Source: Nostocoides sp.
Lineage (GTDB): Bacteria; Actinomycetota; Actinomycetes; Actinomycetales; Dermatophilaceae
Direction: 5' to 3'
Length of the DNA stretch: 64,000 nucleotides
NCBI GenBank assembly: GCA_016716625.1
Contig: JADJVJ010000006.1
Span: forward strand, 744,001-808,000
This document shows positions 51,190 to 59,312 of this stretch, piece by piece. The first letter of the stretch is position 1, and every line of letters starts with the position of its first letter. The notes under the pieces were generated by a model that was given only the letters and a program-made list of their open reading frames with translations, made no database searches and was not told the DNA's origin. Position numbers and translations under genes: made by a program.

Positions 51190-52203
51190 ATGACCCTGCG
51201 GATCGGCTACAAGGCATCGGCCGAGCAGTTCGGCCCGCGTGAACTCGTCGAGCTCGGGGCGCTCGCCGAACAGGCCGGGATGGACTCCGCCTGGGTGAGC
51301 GACCACTTCCAGCCCTGGCGCGACACTGGCGGGCATGCGCCGTTCGCGCTCGCCTGGCTGGCAGCCGTCGCCGAACGCACCGACCGCATCATCCTCGGCA
51401 CGAGCGTGCTCACCCCGACCTTCCGCTACAACCCCGCGGTCATCGCGCAGGCCTTTGCCACCCTCGGCTGCCTGGCACCCGGGCGGATCGTCCTCGGCGT
51501 CGGCACCGGCGAGGCCCTCAACGAACACGCCGCCGGGATGTCCGGCGACTGGCCCGAGTTCGCCGAGCGGTTCGCCCGGCTTCGCGAGTCGGTGCGGCTT
51601 ATTCGGGCGCTGTTCTCCGGCGAGCGCGTCGACCTCGAGGGCGACTACTACGCGGTGCACTCGGCCCGATTGCACGACATACCCGATGGGCCGCGGGTGC
51701 CGGTGTACGTCGCCGCCGGTGGGCCGGTTGTCGCCCGATATGCCGGCCGCGTCGCGGACGGCATGATCTGCACCTCCGGCAAGGGGATGGGCCTTTACAC
51801 CGATGCGCTCCTACCGGCCCTGGCCGAGGGTGCAGCCAAGGCCGACCGGGACCCGGGGCAGGTCGAGACGATGATCGAGATCAAGCTCTCCTACGACCCG
51901 GACCCGGCCGCCGCCCTGGAGAACACCCGGTTCTGGGCGCCGCTCTCGCTCACCGCCGAGCAGAAGCACTCGATCACCTCAACCGCGCAGATGGAAGCCG
52001 AGGCCGATGCCCTGCCCATCGAGCAGGTGGCTCGGCGCTGGATCGTCGCATCCACTCCTGAGGAGGTCGTACAGGCCGTGCAGCCGTACGTCACCGCAGG
52101 ATTCACTCACCTGGTCCTGCATGCGCCGGGGCATGACCAACGCCGTTTCCTCGAGCTGTACGCCGGCGACCTGGATGCCGCGCTGCGCGGTCTGACCCGC
52201 TAG
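51190..52203 (+). CDS. fgd: F420-dependent glucose-6-phosphate dehydrogenase
   Basis: This LLM-family enzyme oxidises glucose-6-phosphate to 6-phosphogluconolactone and reduces coenzyme F420. The 337 residues follow mycobacterial Fgd1 closely from memory: IGYKASAEQFGPRELVELG, WVSDHFQPWRDTGGHAPFALAWL, LGTSVLTPTFRYNPAVIAQAFATLGCL, GVGTGEALNE and NTRFWAPLSLTAEQKHSI. His and Glu active-site residues appear to be kept. The start at 51190 gives MTLRIGYKAS. It implies that the organism makes F420. It is divergent from the kinase gene and overlaps the Cache-domain gene in a shared CTAG. Confidence 0.95.
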   Translation: MTLRIGYKASAEQFGPRELVELGALAEQAGMDSAWVSDHFQPWRDTGGHAPFALAWLAAVAERTDRIILGTSVLTPTFRYNPAVIAQAFATLGCLAPGRIVLGVGTGEALNEHAAGMSGDWPEFAERFARLRESVRLIRALFSGERVDLEGDYYAVHSARLHDIPDGPRVPVYVAAGGPVVARYAGRVADGMICTSGKGMGLYTDALLPALAEGAAKADRDPGQVETMIEIKLSYDPDPAAALENTRFWAPLSLTAEQKHSITSTAQMEAEADALPIEQVARRWIVASTPEEVVQAVQPYVTAGFTHLVLHAPGHDQRRFLELYAGDLDAALRGLTR

Positions 52204-52880
52204 ACGCGGATCAGCACCTGCATGGGCAGGCCGGTCACCGCGAACGTGCGCCACACGGCGCTCCGCACATCACGGACCAGGTCCCCAGCGATCCACTCTG
52301 GGTCCGCAGAGGCCACCACCCGACCGGCGCCATTGACCACGACGGCGCCCCCTGCGGCGTCGAGGACATCGTGGATCTCCCGTTCCACCCGGGCCGCGAG
52401 AACATCCGCCCCCACCACGCCACCGAATCCTCCGGCGACCTCGATCGGCATGGTCAAGGTCAGGGTGTGCTGGTCGGTGCAGAGGTAGTCGATATAGGGC
52501 CCGGTGACGTGCCGCCGACCCGAGGCGAGCGGCGCGACATACCAGGGCAGTTCGGTGTAGTCCCGGAAGCCCACCGCCGCCGGATCGGTCTCGGCAGCAA
52601 GCCGCCGCGAGGTCCCCGGCAACCCATCGCTGGTCCACCACTCGAGCCAGTATTCGGCGTCCCGGAGCACCCCGGGGGCGGCGACAAACCCTGCGCCGGC
52701 AACGATGCTCTCCGGGTCGTCGATGAGCCCCCGACACCGGCCCTCGATCCGCAGGTCCGTGCGGCGGAGGCTGCCGGACTCCAAGTCACCCTGGACGTTG
52801 GCAGCGAGGCTCTCGATCGCGTTCCACAACCGTGCAGCCATCGCATCAAGCCGGTCGACTACTGCCGCAGCGTCGTTCAT
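52200..52880 (-). CDS. Cache-domain-like sensory protein
   Basis: This 226-residue protein is a stand-alone Cache/PDC-like sensor, with no transmembrane helix visible. AGFVAAPGVLRDAEYWLEWW, FRDYTELPWYVAPLASGRRHVTGPYIDYLCTDQHTLTLTMPI and FGGVVGADVLAARVEREI are the recognisable parts. Such cytosolic Cache proteins are found with GntR regulators and polyamine-type transporters. Its start overlaps the gntR stop by 4 bases, so it probably senses the imported amine and works with that regulator. Confidence 0.7.
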   Translation of the reverse strand: MNDAAAVVDRLDAMAARLWNAIESLAANVQGDLESGSLRRTDLRIEGRCRGLIDDPESIVAGAGFVAAPGVLRDAEYWLEWWTSDGLPGTSRRLAAETDPAAVGFRDYTELPWYVAPLASGRRHVTGPYIDYLCTDQHTLTLTMPIEVAGGFGGVVGADVLAARVEREIHDVLDAAGGAVVVNGAGRVVASADPEWIAGDLVRDVRSAVWRTFAVTGLPMQVLIRV

Positions 52881-53635
52881 GGTCTCCTCCGTGCTTCCAT
52901 GGAGAGGTCCCGGACCGCAGTGAAGAGTTCGCCGACGTGTGCCCGCGCCGCCCGGGCGGCGAGGTCCGCCTCCGCGGCCGCGATGGCCGAGACGATCTCG
53001 GTATGCCGTTCACGCGCGGTGCGGGCACAACCGACCAGGGAGTGAGCGAGCCAGATGACCGGTCCGAACTCTCCCTGGACGGCCATCTCCTCGCGGGTCA
53101 GCCGGGCGGACTGGGCGCTCGCGGCCACGTCGAGGTGGAACTGGCCTTCGAGCCGGGCGATGGCACCGGTGCCGTCGTCCCGGCGGGCCGCGACCTGACG
53201 CAGCCGGGCGAGGTCGCCCTCGTCGGCGCGCTCGGCCGCGAGCCGGGCACAGGCCGAGGCGATGGCCGCGTAGTGGTCGGCGAGGTCGCGCAACGCCCCG
53301 AGCCCGGTCTCGCGGATCCGGGCCAGCAGGGCAGCACGGCCGCCGTCAGCGGGGGCACACACGAACGACCCACCGCCGCGGCCCCGCTTGGTCCGCACGT
53401 GGCCCTCCTCGCGCAGCGCGGCGAGCGCCTCACGCACCGTGACCGTCGCCACGCCGAGCCGTTCGCCGAGATCGGCCTCCGGAGGAAGGGCGGCACCGTC
53501 GGGGAGTAGCCCGAGCGTGATCGAGTCCCGCAGGCGGCGCGCCACCGCACTGGCTCGACGCTCGGCATCCAACGGGGCGAACACCGCGGCATACGGACCC
53601 AGCGACAGGGAGCCCGAAAGCCCGGCCGATTCCAT
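52877..53635 (-). CDS. GntR-family (FadR/FCD-type) regulator
   Basis: This 252-residue regulator has the winged HTH at residues 25-95 (VARRLRDSITLGLLPDGAALPPEADLGERLGVATVTVREALAALREEGHVRTKRGRGGGSFV) and an all-helical FCD-type effector domain (residues about 105-245) with HLDVAASAQSARL. It is divergent from the ABC importer operon with a 58-base gap that holds an imperfect palindrome. It should repress or activate uptake according to an amine or acid ligand. Confidence 0.88.
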   Translation of the reverse strand: MESAGLSGSLSLGPYAAVFAPLDAERRASAVARRLRDSITLGLLPDGAALPPEADLGERLGVATVTVREALAALREEGHVRTKRGRGGGSFVCAPADGGRAALLARIRETGLGALRDLADHYAAIASACARLAAERADEGDLARLRQVAARRDDGTGAIARLEGQFHLDVAASAQSARLTREEMAVQGEFGPVIWLAHSLVGCARTARERHTEIVSAIAAAEADLAARAARAHVGELFTAVRDLSMEARRRP

Positions 53636-53663
53636 GAGCAGCAGTGTGGCGGACTCTTGTCAG

Positions 53664-53687
53664 AAAATCTATGAACCCATATGTTTT
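53664..53687. promoter_or_regulatory. Likely GntR operator between gntR and the ABC operon
   Basis: The arms AAAATCTATG (53664-53673) and CATATGTTTT (53678-53687) match as inverted repeats at 8 of 10 positions around AACC. The site lies in the 58-base divergent promoter region and is AT-rich compared with its surroundings, consistent with a GntR site overlapping both promoters. Confidence 0.5.
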
Positions 53688-53693
53688 GCTCCC

Positions 53694-54740
53694 ATGAGCG
53701 AAGGACAGGCCGCGGCGATCCGGCTGGTGGGGCTCCGCAAGGAGTTCCACGGCACGCCCCCCGTCGTCGCCGTCGACGATGTCGACCTTGTCGTCGGGGG
53801 CGGTGAGTTCTTCTCCATGCTCGGCCCGTCCGGCTCCGGCAAGACCACCGTGCTGCGGATGATCGCCGGCTTCGAGGCTCCGACCGCCGGCCGCGTCGAA
53901 CTCGCCGGCGCCGACGTCACCGCCCTCCCACCGCACAGGCGGGACGTCAACACCGTCTTCCAGGACTACGCCCTCTTCCCGCACCTGTCGGTCCGCGACA
54001 ACGTCGAGTACGGCCTGCGGGTCAAGGGCGTCGACAAGGCACAAGCGCGCACGCGGGCCATGGCCGAACTCGAGCGCGTCCGACTCGCCGACCTCGCCGA
54101 GCGCCGCCCCGCCCAGCTCTCCGGTGGGCAGCGGCAGCGGGTGGCCCTCGCCCGAGCCCTGGTCAACCGGCCTCAGGTACTCCTCCTCGACGAACCGCTC
54201 GGTGCCCTCGACCTCAAACTCCGCGAGCAGATGCAGGTCGAACTCAAAGCCATCCAGCGCGAAGTCGGCATCACCTTCCTCTTCGTCACCCACGACCAGG
54301 AGGAAGCGCTCACCCTGAGCGACCGGATCGCTGTCTTCAACGCCGGCCGGATCGAACAGGTCGGCACCGCTCGCGAGGTCTACGAGTCCCCGGCAACTGG
54401 GTTCGTCGCCGGCTTCGTCGGCACCTCCAACATGCTCACCGCCGCGGCCGCCCAGGCCGTCGTCGGCACCGACGGGGCGTTCGCGATCCGCCCCGAGAAG
54501 ATCCACCTCACCCTCCCAGGTGTCAGCGCCGAACCCGGATCCGTGCGTACCCGGGGCACCATCGCCGAGGTCGTCTACGCCGGCCCCGTGACCCGGTATG
54601 TCGTCGACCTCGCCGCCGGCGGTCGACTCACGGCGCTCGAGCAGAACGGCCACCGCACCGCCGCCGACGGCCTCGTCCGCGGCGCCGAGGTCGACCTGTA
54701 CTGGGCCGCCCAACACCTCATCTCCATCCCCACCACCTAA
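53694..54740 (+). CDS. Polyamine-type ABC transporter ATPase (PotA-like)
   Basis: This 348-residue ATPase has Walker A LGPSGSGKTT, the Q-loop VFQDYALFPHLSVRDNVEYGLRVKGV, signature LSGGQRQR and Walker B VLLLDEPLGALDLKLREQMQVELK. A TOBE regulatory domain follows (residues about 270-348). Gene order ATPase, binding protein, permease, permease is that of spermidine/putrescine-type importers. The start is ATG 53694. The true substrate is likely to be the amine degraded by the neighbouring kinase and PLP enzyme. Confidence 0.92.
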   Translation: MSEGQAAAIRLVGLRKEFHGTPPVVAVDDVDLVVGGGEFFSMLGPSGSGKTTVLRMIAGFEAPTAGRVELAGADVTALPPHRRDVNTVFQDYALFPHLSVRDNVEYGLRVKGVDKAQARTRAMAELERVRLADLAERRPAQLSGGQRQRVALARALVNRPQVLLLDEPLGALDLKLREQMQVELKAIQREVGITFLFVTHDQEEALTLSDRIAVFNAGRIEQVGTAREVYESPATGFVAGFVGTSNMLTAAAAQAVVGTDGAFAIRPEKIHLTLPGVSAEPGSVRTRGTIAEVVYAGPVTRYVVDLAAGGRLTALEQNGHRTAADGLVRGAEVDLYWAAQHLISIPTT

Positions 54741-54768
54741 GAAACCCTCTCGGACAAAGGAGTCCAAC

Positions 54769-55983
54769 GTGCGTCGTCCCAACCCTCTCCGCCTGGCGGC
54801 CATTGCGGCCGTCGGCGCCCTCGCCCTCGGCGCCTGCGGGTCGTCCTCGACCACCCCCTCCGGCTCGGGCTCGACTGCCCCCGGCGGGATGAAGGTCCCC
54901 GACCTCAAGCCGCTCGACAAGCTCGGGACCGCCGAAGGCAAGGTGAGCGTCCTGGCCTGGCCCGGCTACGTCGAGGACGGCTCCAACGACCCCAAGGTCG
55001 ACTGGATCAGCGACTTCGAGAAGGCATCCGGCTGCGAGGTGTCGGTGAAGACCTTCGGCACCTCCGACGAAGCCGTTCAGCTCATGCGAACCGGGCAGTA
55101 TGACGTCGTCTCCGCCTCGGGCGACGCGACCTTGCGACTCATTGCCGCCGGCGATGTCGAGCCGATCAACACGAGCCTGCTCAAGAACTACGGCGACATC
55201 TTCGAGTCCCTCAAGATGCAGAAGCACAACTCGGTCAACGGCGTTGCCTACGGCGCCCCGCACGGCCGAGGCGCCAACCTCCTCATGTACCGCACCGACC
55301 TCGTCTCGCCCGCACCGGACAGCTGGGCCGCGGTCTTCGACAACGTCGGCGGCCAGAAGGGCAAGGTCACGGCATACGACTCGCCGATCTACATCGCCGA
55401 CGCCGCGCTCTACCTCATGAAGACCAAGCCCGACCTCGGCATCAAGAACCCCTACGCCCTTGACGAGAAGCAGCTCGCGGCAGCCGTCGACCTCCTCAAG
55501 GCCCAGAAGGCGAACGTCGGGGAGTACTGGAGCGACTACCTCAAGCAGATCCAGGCGTTCAAGGCCGGCACCTCGACGGTCGGCACCACCTGGCAGGTCA
55601 TCGTCAACGTGGCCAAGGGCGAGGGGGCCAAGGTCGAAGCCGTGCTCCCCAAGGAGGGCGCCACCGGCTGGTCCGACACCTGGATGCTGAGCGCGAAGTC
55701 CCAGGCCAAGACCTGTGGCTACCTGCTCATCGACCACCTCACCTCCCCCAAGGCCAATGCCGCCATCGCCGAGTACTTCGGTGAGGCCCCCGGCAACAAG
55801 AAGGCTTGCGCGGAGACCGCCGACAAAAACCACTGCGCGACCTTCCACGCCGAGGACGAGGCCTACTTCAGCCAGGTCTGGTACTGGAACACCCCGATCG
55901 AGGCCTGCCTCGACGGCCGGACCGACGTCAAGTGCACCGACTACGCAACCTGGACCAAGGCCTGGACCGAGATCCGCGGCTGA
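54769..55983 (+). CDS. Extracellular solute-binding lipoprotein (PotD/PotF-like)
   Basis: This 404-residue lipoprotein has signal sequence LRLAAIAAVGALALGAC (lipobox LGAC), a Ser/Gly/Pro spacer, then a type II periplasmic-binding fold: VSVLAWPGYVEDGSNDPKVDWISDFEKASGCEVSVKTFGTSDEAVQLMRTGQYDVVSASGDATLRL. Four cysteines near the C-terminus (KACAETADKNHCATF, EACLDGRTDVKC) may form two disulfides. The GTG start follows AAAGGAG. It captures the substrate outside the cell for the permeases. A strong stem-loop follows its stop, probably raising its expression relative to the permeases. Confidence 0.9.
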   Translation: MRRPNPLRLAAIAAVGALALGACGSSSTTPSGSGSTAPGGMKVPDLKPLDKLGTAEGKVSVLAWPGYVEDGSNDPKVDWISDFEKASGCEVSVKTFGTSDEAVQLMRTGQYDVVSASGDATLRLIAAGDVEPINTSLLKNYGDIFESLKMQKHNSVNGVAYGAPHGRGANLLMYRTDLVSPAPDSWAAVFDNVGGQKGKVTAYDSPIYIADAALYLMKTKPDLGIKNPYALDEKQLAAAVDLLKAQKANVGEYWSDYLKQIQAFKAGTSTVGTTWQVIVNVAKGEGAKVEAVLPKEGATGWSDTWMLSAKSQAKTCGYLLIDHLTSPKANAAIAEYFGEAPGNKKACAETADKNHCATFHAEDEAYFSQVWYWNTPIEACLDGRTDVKCTDYATWTKAWTEIRG

Positions 55984-56010
55984 GTCCACCTCCAACCCCT
56001 GCCACGAATC

Positions 56011-56063
56011 GCCGGTATGCCGTGCGGCCCCACCCCCGGGGCCCGGCCGGACGGCATACCGGC
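56011..56063 (+). promoter_or_regulatory. Large stem-loop between binding-protein and permease genes
   Basis: The 13-base arms GCCGGTATGCCGT (56011-56023) and ACGGCATACCGGC (56051-56063) pair perfectly. A second stem, GGCCCC with GGGGCC (56026-56031 and 56038-56043), can form inside after a short bulge. Both outer arms contain the GTATGCC/GGCATAC word that recurs across the window. There is no T-run, so attenuation or 3'-end protection of the binding-protein mRNA is more likely than full termination. Confidence 0.75.
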
Positions 56064-56092
56064 CCTAACCCGACGAGCTCAGGAGAGGAACG

Positions 56093-56902
56093 ATGAAGCG
56101 CAAGACGCCCTACGGGCTGCTCGCCGCACCGCTGCTTTGGCTCGTCGTCGCCTACCTGGGCGCCCTCGCCTCGATCTTCGCGACCGCGTTCTTCACCACC
56201 GACTCCTTCACCAACGAGGTTGTGCCGGGGTTCTCGCTCGACAACTTCCGGGCGCTCGCTACCGGGACCTACGCGGGGATCGTCGGCCGCACCCTGCTCA
56301 TCGCCGCGCTCGTCACCGTGCTCTGTGTGGGACTGGCGGTGCCGTTCGCTTTCGTCATGGCGCGGGTGGTCCCGGCACGCTGGCGTTCGGTGGGCCTGGC
56401 CCTCGTGCTCGTGCCACTGTGGGCGTCCTACCTGGTCAAGGCCTATGCCTGGCGGGCCATGCTCCAGCCGGAAGGGGTGCTCGAGCGCACCCTTGGTGGC
56501 ACCCCCGGGTATGGGTTCGTCGCGGTCGTGCTCACCCTGACCTACCTGTGGCTGCCGTACATGATCCTGCCCGTCTATGCCGGGTTCGAGCGGCTGCCGG
56601 AGTCCCACCTGGAAGCCTCGGCCGACCTCGGCGGCAGCGACTGGGCGACCTTCCGGCGGGTTGTCCTGCCCGCGCTCGGGCCCTCGATCGCGGCCGGCAC
56701 CGTGTTCACCTTCTCGCTCTCGCTCGGCGACTACATCGCGGTGTCCATCGTCGGCGGCAAGCTCCAGATGCTCGGCACCGCCGTGCTCCAAAACAACGTC
56801 CTCGACCTGCCGTTCGCCGCCGCCCTCGGCACGGTGTCCGTGGTCATCATGGTCATCTACCTCGTCGCCATGCGACGCACCGGCGCCCTGGAGAACCTCT
56901 GA
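56093..56902 (+). CDS. ABC importer permease (PotB-like)
   Basis: This 269-residue permease has about six helices and the EAA motif HLEASADLGGSDWATFRRVVLPALGPSI, which docks on the ATPase. AGAGGAAC lies upstream of the ATG. Its stop and the ATG of the second permease overlap in TGATG. It forms the transmembrane pore with the next gene product. Confidence 0.9.
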   Translation: MKRKTPYGLLAAPLLWLVVAYLGALASIFATAFFTTDSFTNEVVPGFSLDNFRALATGTYAGIVGRTLLIAALVTVLCVGLAVPFAFVMARVVPARWRSVGLALVLVPLWASYLVKAYAWRAMLQPEGVLERTLGGTPGYGFVAVVLTLTYLWLPYMILPVYAGFERLPESHLEASADLGGSDWATFRRVVLPALGPSIAAGTVFTFSLSLGDYIAVSIVGGKLQMLGTAVLQNNVLDLPFAAALGTVSVVIMVIYLVAMRRTGALENL

Positions 56903-57723
56903 TGCTCAGACCAACCGGGGTTGTGCGGTGGGCGCTCTGGGCGTTCGCCGGTTTCGTACTCGCCTTTGTCTATGTGCCGCTCATCGTCGTCGGGATCAAC
57001 TCCTTCAACCGCGACCGGACCTTCGGCTGGCCGCCCGCGGGCTTCACCACCCAGTGGTGGCAGACGGCGCTCACCGCACCCGGTCCTCGGGAAGCCCTGG
57101 TCACCTCGGTGTATGCCGGGCTGGGCGCCACCGTGATCGCGCTCGTCCTTGGCACCTTGCTCTCCCTGGCGCTGACCCGCTTCGACTTCTTCGGACGCTC
57201 GGTGGTCAACCTCCTCGTCGTGCTCCCGATCGCGCTGCCCGGCATTGTCACCGGCCTCGCCCTGCAGTCGGCAATCTCCAACGTGCTCACGCCGGTCCTG
57301 GGGATCTCCGCGGGGCTCTTCACGATCATCGTCGGACATGCGACGTTCTGCATCGTCGTCATCTTCAACAACGTCACAGCCCGACTGCGCCGGATGGGTA
57401 CATCGCTAGAGCTCGCCTCGGCCGACCTCGGCGCGGGGCCGTGGACGACGTTCCGGCGGGTGACCTTCCCGTTGCTGCGCTCGGCCCTGGTGGCCGGTGG
57501 GCTGCTCGCGTTCGGGCTCTCCTTCGACGAGATCGTAGTGACCACCTTCACCGCGGGTCCGGGGACCCCGACGCTGCCGATCTGGATCTACAACAACCTC
57601 TTCCGGCCGACCCAGGCGCCGGTGGTCAACGTCGTCGCGGTGGTGCTCGTCGTGCTATCGATCCTGCCGGTGTGGCTCGCTCAGCGGATCGGCGGCCGGG
57701 AAGCTGGCGCTTCTCGGTTGTAG
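56902..57723 (+). CDS. ABC importer permease (PotC-like)
   Basis: This 273-residue permease has six predicted helices and the EAA motif SLELASADLGAGPWTTFRRVTFPLLRSALV. The segment FVYVPLIVVGINSFN near the N-terminus is typical of PotC-type subunits. The start at 56902 overlaps the previous stop by one base. It is the last gene of the importer operon, and short direct repeats follow it. Confidence 0.9.
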   Translation: MLRPTGVVRWALWAFAGFVLAFVYVPLIVVGINSFNRDRTFGWPPAGFTTQWWQTALTAPGPREALVTSVYAGLGATVIALVLGTLLSLALTRFDFFGRSVVNLLVVLPIALPGIVTGLALQSAISNVLTPVLGISAGLFTIIVGHATFCIVVIFNNVTARLRRMGTSLELASADLGAGPWTTFRRVTFPLLRSALVAGGLLAFGLSFDEIVVTTFTAGPGTPTLPIWIYNNLFRPTQAPVVNVVAVVLVVLSILPVWLAQRIGGREAGASRL

Positions 57724-57768
57724 TCGGGCCACTGTCGTCGGGCGACTGTGTCGTCGGGCCGACTGTGT
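57722..57768. repeat. Short GTCGTCGGGC direct repeats after the importer operon
   Basis: Three imperfect copies of (A/G)TCGTCGGGC(C)GACTGTG-type sequence lie between the permease stop and the SOS promoter. Each can form a small GTCG-CGAC hairpin. They may end the importer transcript. No gene is present. Confidence 0.4.
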
Positions 57769-57778
57769 TGTTGAAGGC

Positions 57779-57807
57779 TTGCGTTCGAACATATGTTCGA
57801 CTATCAT
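57779..57807 (+). promoter_or_regulatory. LexA-controlled promoter (SOS box in the -35/-10 spacer)
   Basis: The palindrome TCGAACATATGTTCGA (57785-57800) matches the actinobacterial SOS box CGAACNNNNGTTCG perfectly. A -35-like TTGCGT (57779-57784) and a -10-like TATCAT (57802-57807) are separated by exactly 17 bases, so the box fills the spacer. Start of transcription would fall at or next to the ATG at 57815. LexA should repress it, and DNA damage induce it. Confidence 0.8.
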
Positions 57808-57814
57808 GCTTGGC

Positions 57815-59206
57815 ATGAGCAGTGTTGCCGTCCTCGAGCCAACCGCAGGTGCGGTGGCCGAGGGTGCGCGCCGCACTCTGCTGGGGCGAGTGGCCTGGCT
57901 GCATCGCCAGATCGACCGCATTGCGGACGCCGTGGCCACCGAGGCCGGGCTCATCGGTGGCGGGGAGGTCGCCGAGGTCGAGCGCGCCATTCGGCGACTC
58001 GAGGGGGTCAAGCTCGGCCTCATCGCGCGCGCCGACCGCGATGAGGCCCACCGTCGACATGGCGCTACCTCGACCTCGGCCTGGCTTGATGGTTTGACCC
58101 ATGCGGGCGGCGCATCGGCCTCCGCCCAAGTCGCCCTCGCCACCGCTCTCGACGGCGGGCTTGAAGCGACCCGCTCGGCGCTCGGGGCGGGTGAGGTCTC
58201 CGCGAGGAGCGCTGCGATCATCGTCCAGGCGATGCGTGAGCTCCCGGCCGACCTCACCGGGCGCGACCGCGGCAGGGTGGAGGCGGCACTGGTTCGAGAT
58301 GCCCGGCGGCTCGACCCGGCCAAACTGCGCCGGCGGGCGACCCTAGCCCTGGCGGACGCCCAACGGAGCGCTGCCGAAGCGGCCGCCCATCAGGAGCAGC
58401 TGCTCGTGGACCAGGAGCGCCGCGCCTATCAGTGCGCCACGATCACCCTCTATGACCGCGGAGATGGCACAACCAAGGGCGAGTTCGTCGTGCCCACCGG
58501 GGCCGCCCATGCGCTCAAGAAGGTGCTCGAGGCCATGACGGCCCCGCGCCGCGCCCGCAGGTTCACGCAGGAGAGCGCCGAGGACACCATCGCCGCCGAA
58601 CTGCTGGGCGAGTCGGCCACGGCTCCGGGCGGCCGCAACGACGACTGGGCAGCCCTTTCGTGGGCCGAGCGCAAGGGGCGGGCCTTCACCGAGATCCTCG
58701 AGCACCTGCCGACCGACCGGCTGACGGGCCGGGTGGCCGCGACCGTCGTCGTCACGATGACCCTCGAACAGGTGGAAGCTGCCGCGGCGCTGGCCAGGGA
58801 GAGTGGGGTTCCCAGTGTCGGAGCGGTCGCCTGCGACACCGGGCATCAGCTCTCGACGTCGGCGGCGCGGCGGCTCGCCTGCAACGCCGGCATTCTGCCC
58901 GCGGTCCTCGGCGGGGCCTCACTCCCGCTCGACCTAGGCCGACAGGAAAGGCTCTTCAGCGAAGCGCAACGGGTTGCCCTAGCCACGCGGTACACGGAGT
59001 GCGCGGCCCGGGGATGTGATCGGCCGTACGCCTGGACCGAGCTGCATCACGACCCGCCGTGGAGCAAGGGCGGTCCCACCGACCTCGACCATGCGATCCC
59101 CCTCTGCGGGGCGCACCACCGCCTTGTCCACGACCCCGCCTTCACCCATGAGGTGACGCGGGGGGATGGGGGAGAGAAGGAGGTTCGGTTCACCATGCGT
59201 AGATGA
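57815..59206 (+). CDS. DUF222/HNH endonuclease (13E12-type), SOS-controlled
   Basis: This 463-residue protein has a DUF222 helical region and an HNH domain, CDRPYAWTELHHDPPWSKGGPTDLDHAIPLCGAHHRLVH. It shares LPTDRL-GRVAATVVVT and a GASLPLDLGR segment with the gene at 25674-26984, so both are family members that have diverged. The ATG at 57815 fits a leaderless transcript; an in-frame ATG at 57806 lies inside the promoter. LexA control of 13E12 genes is known in Mycobacterium tuberculosis. Confidence 0.87.
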   Translation: MSSVAVLEPTAGAVAEGARRTLLGRVAWLHRQIDRIADAVATEAGLIGGGEVAEVERAIRRLEGVKLGLIARADRDEAHRRHGATSTSAWLDGLTHAGGASASAQVALATALDGGLEATRSALGAGEVSARSAAIIVQAMRELPADLTGRDRGRVEAALVRDARRLDPAKLRRRATLALADAQRSAAEAAAHQEQLLVDQERRAYQCATITLYDRGDGTTKGEFVVPTGAAHALKKVLEAMTAPRRARRFTQESAEDTIAAELLGESATAPGGRNDDWAALSWAERKGRAFTEILEHLPTDRLTGRVAATVVVTMTLEQVEAAAALARESGVPSVGAVACDTGHQLSTSAARRLACNAGILPAVLGGASLPLDLGRQERLFSEAQRVALATRYTECAARGCDRPYAWTELHHDPPWSKGGPTDLDHAIPLCGAHHRLVHDPAFTHEVTRGDGGEKEVRFTMRR

Positions 59207-59237
59207 GCGGTGGGATTGCGGAGCCGCGGGCCGGATT

Positions 59238-59312
59238 CGGCGGCGGTCTGGGGCTCAGCAGCCGGCGGCGGTCTGGGGCTCAGCAGTCGGTGGCGGTCCG
59301 GGGCTCAGCAGT
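59238..59312. repeat. Three tandem copies of a 25-base unit
   Basis: The unit CGGCGGCGGTCTGGGGCTCA plus GCAG(C/T) repeats at 59238, 59263 and 59288, with two changes in the third copy. It lies between convergent genes and reaches 8 bases into the DUF4395 stop region. It is not a CRISPR, since there are no spacers. Confidence 0.75.

Noticed and set aside
59238..59312. CRISPR-like repeats
   Set aside because: The copies are directly adjacent with no spacers and no cas genes are near.
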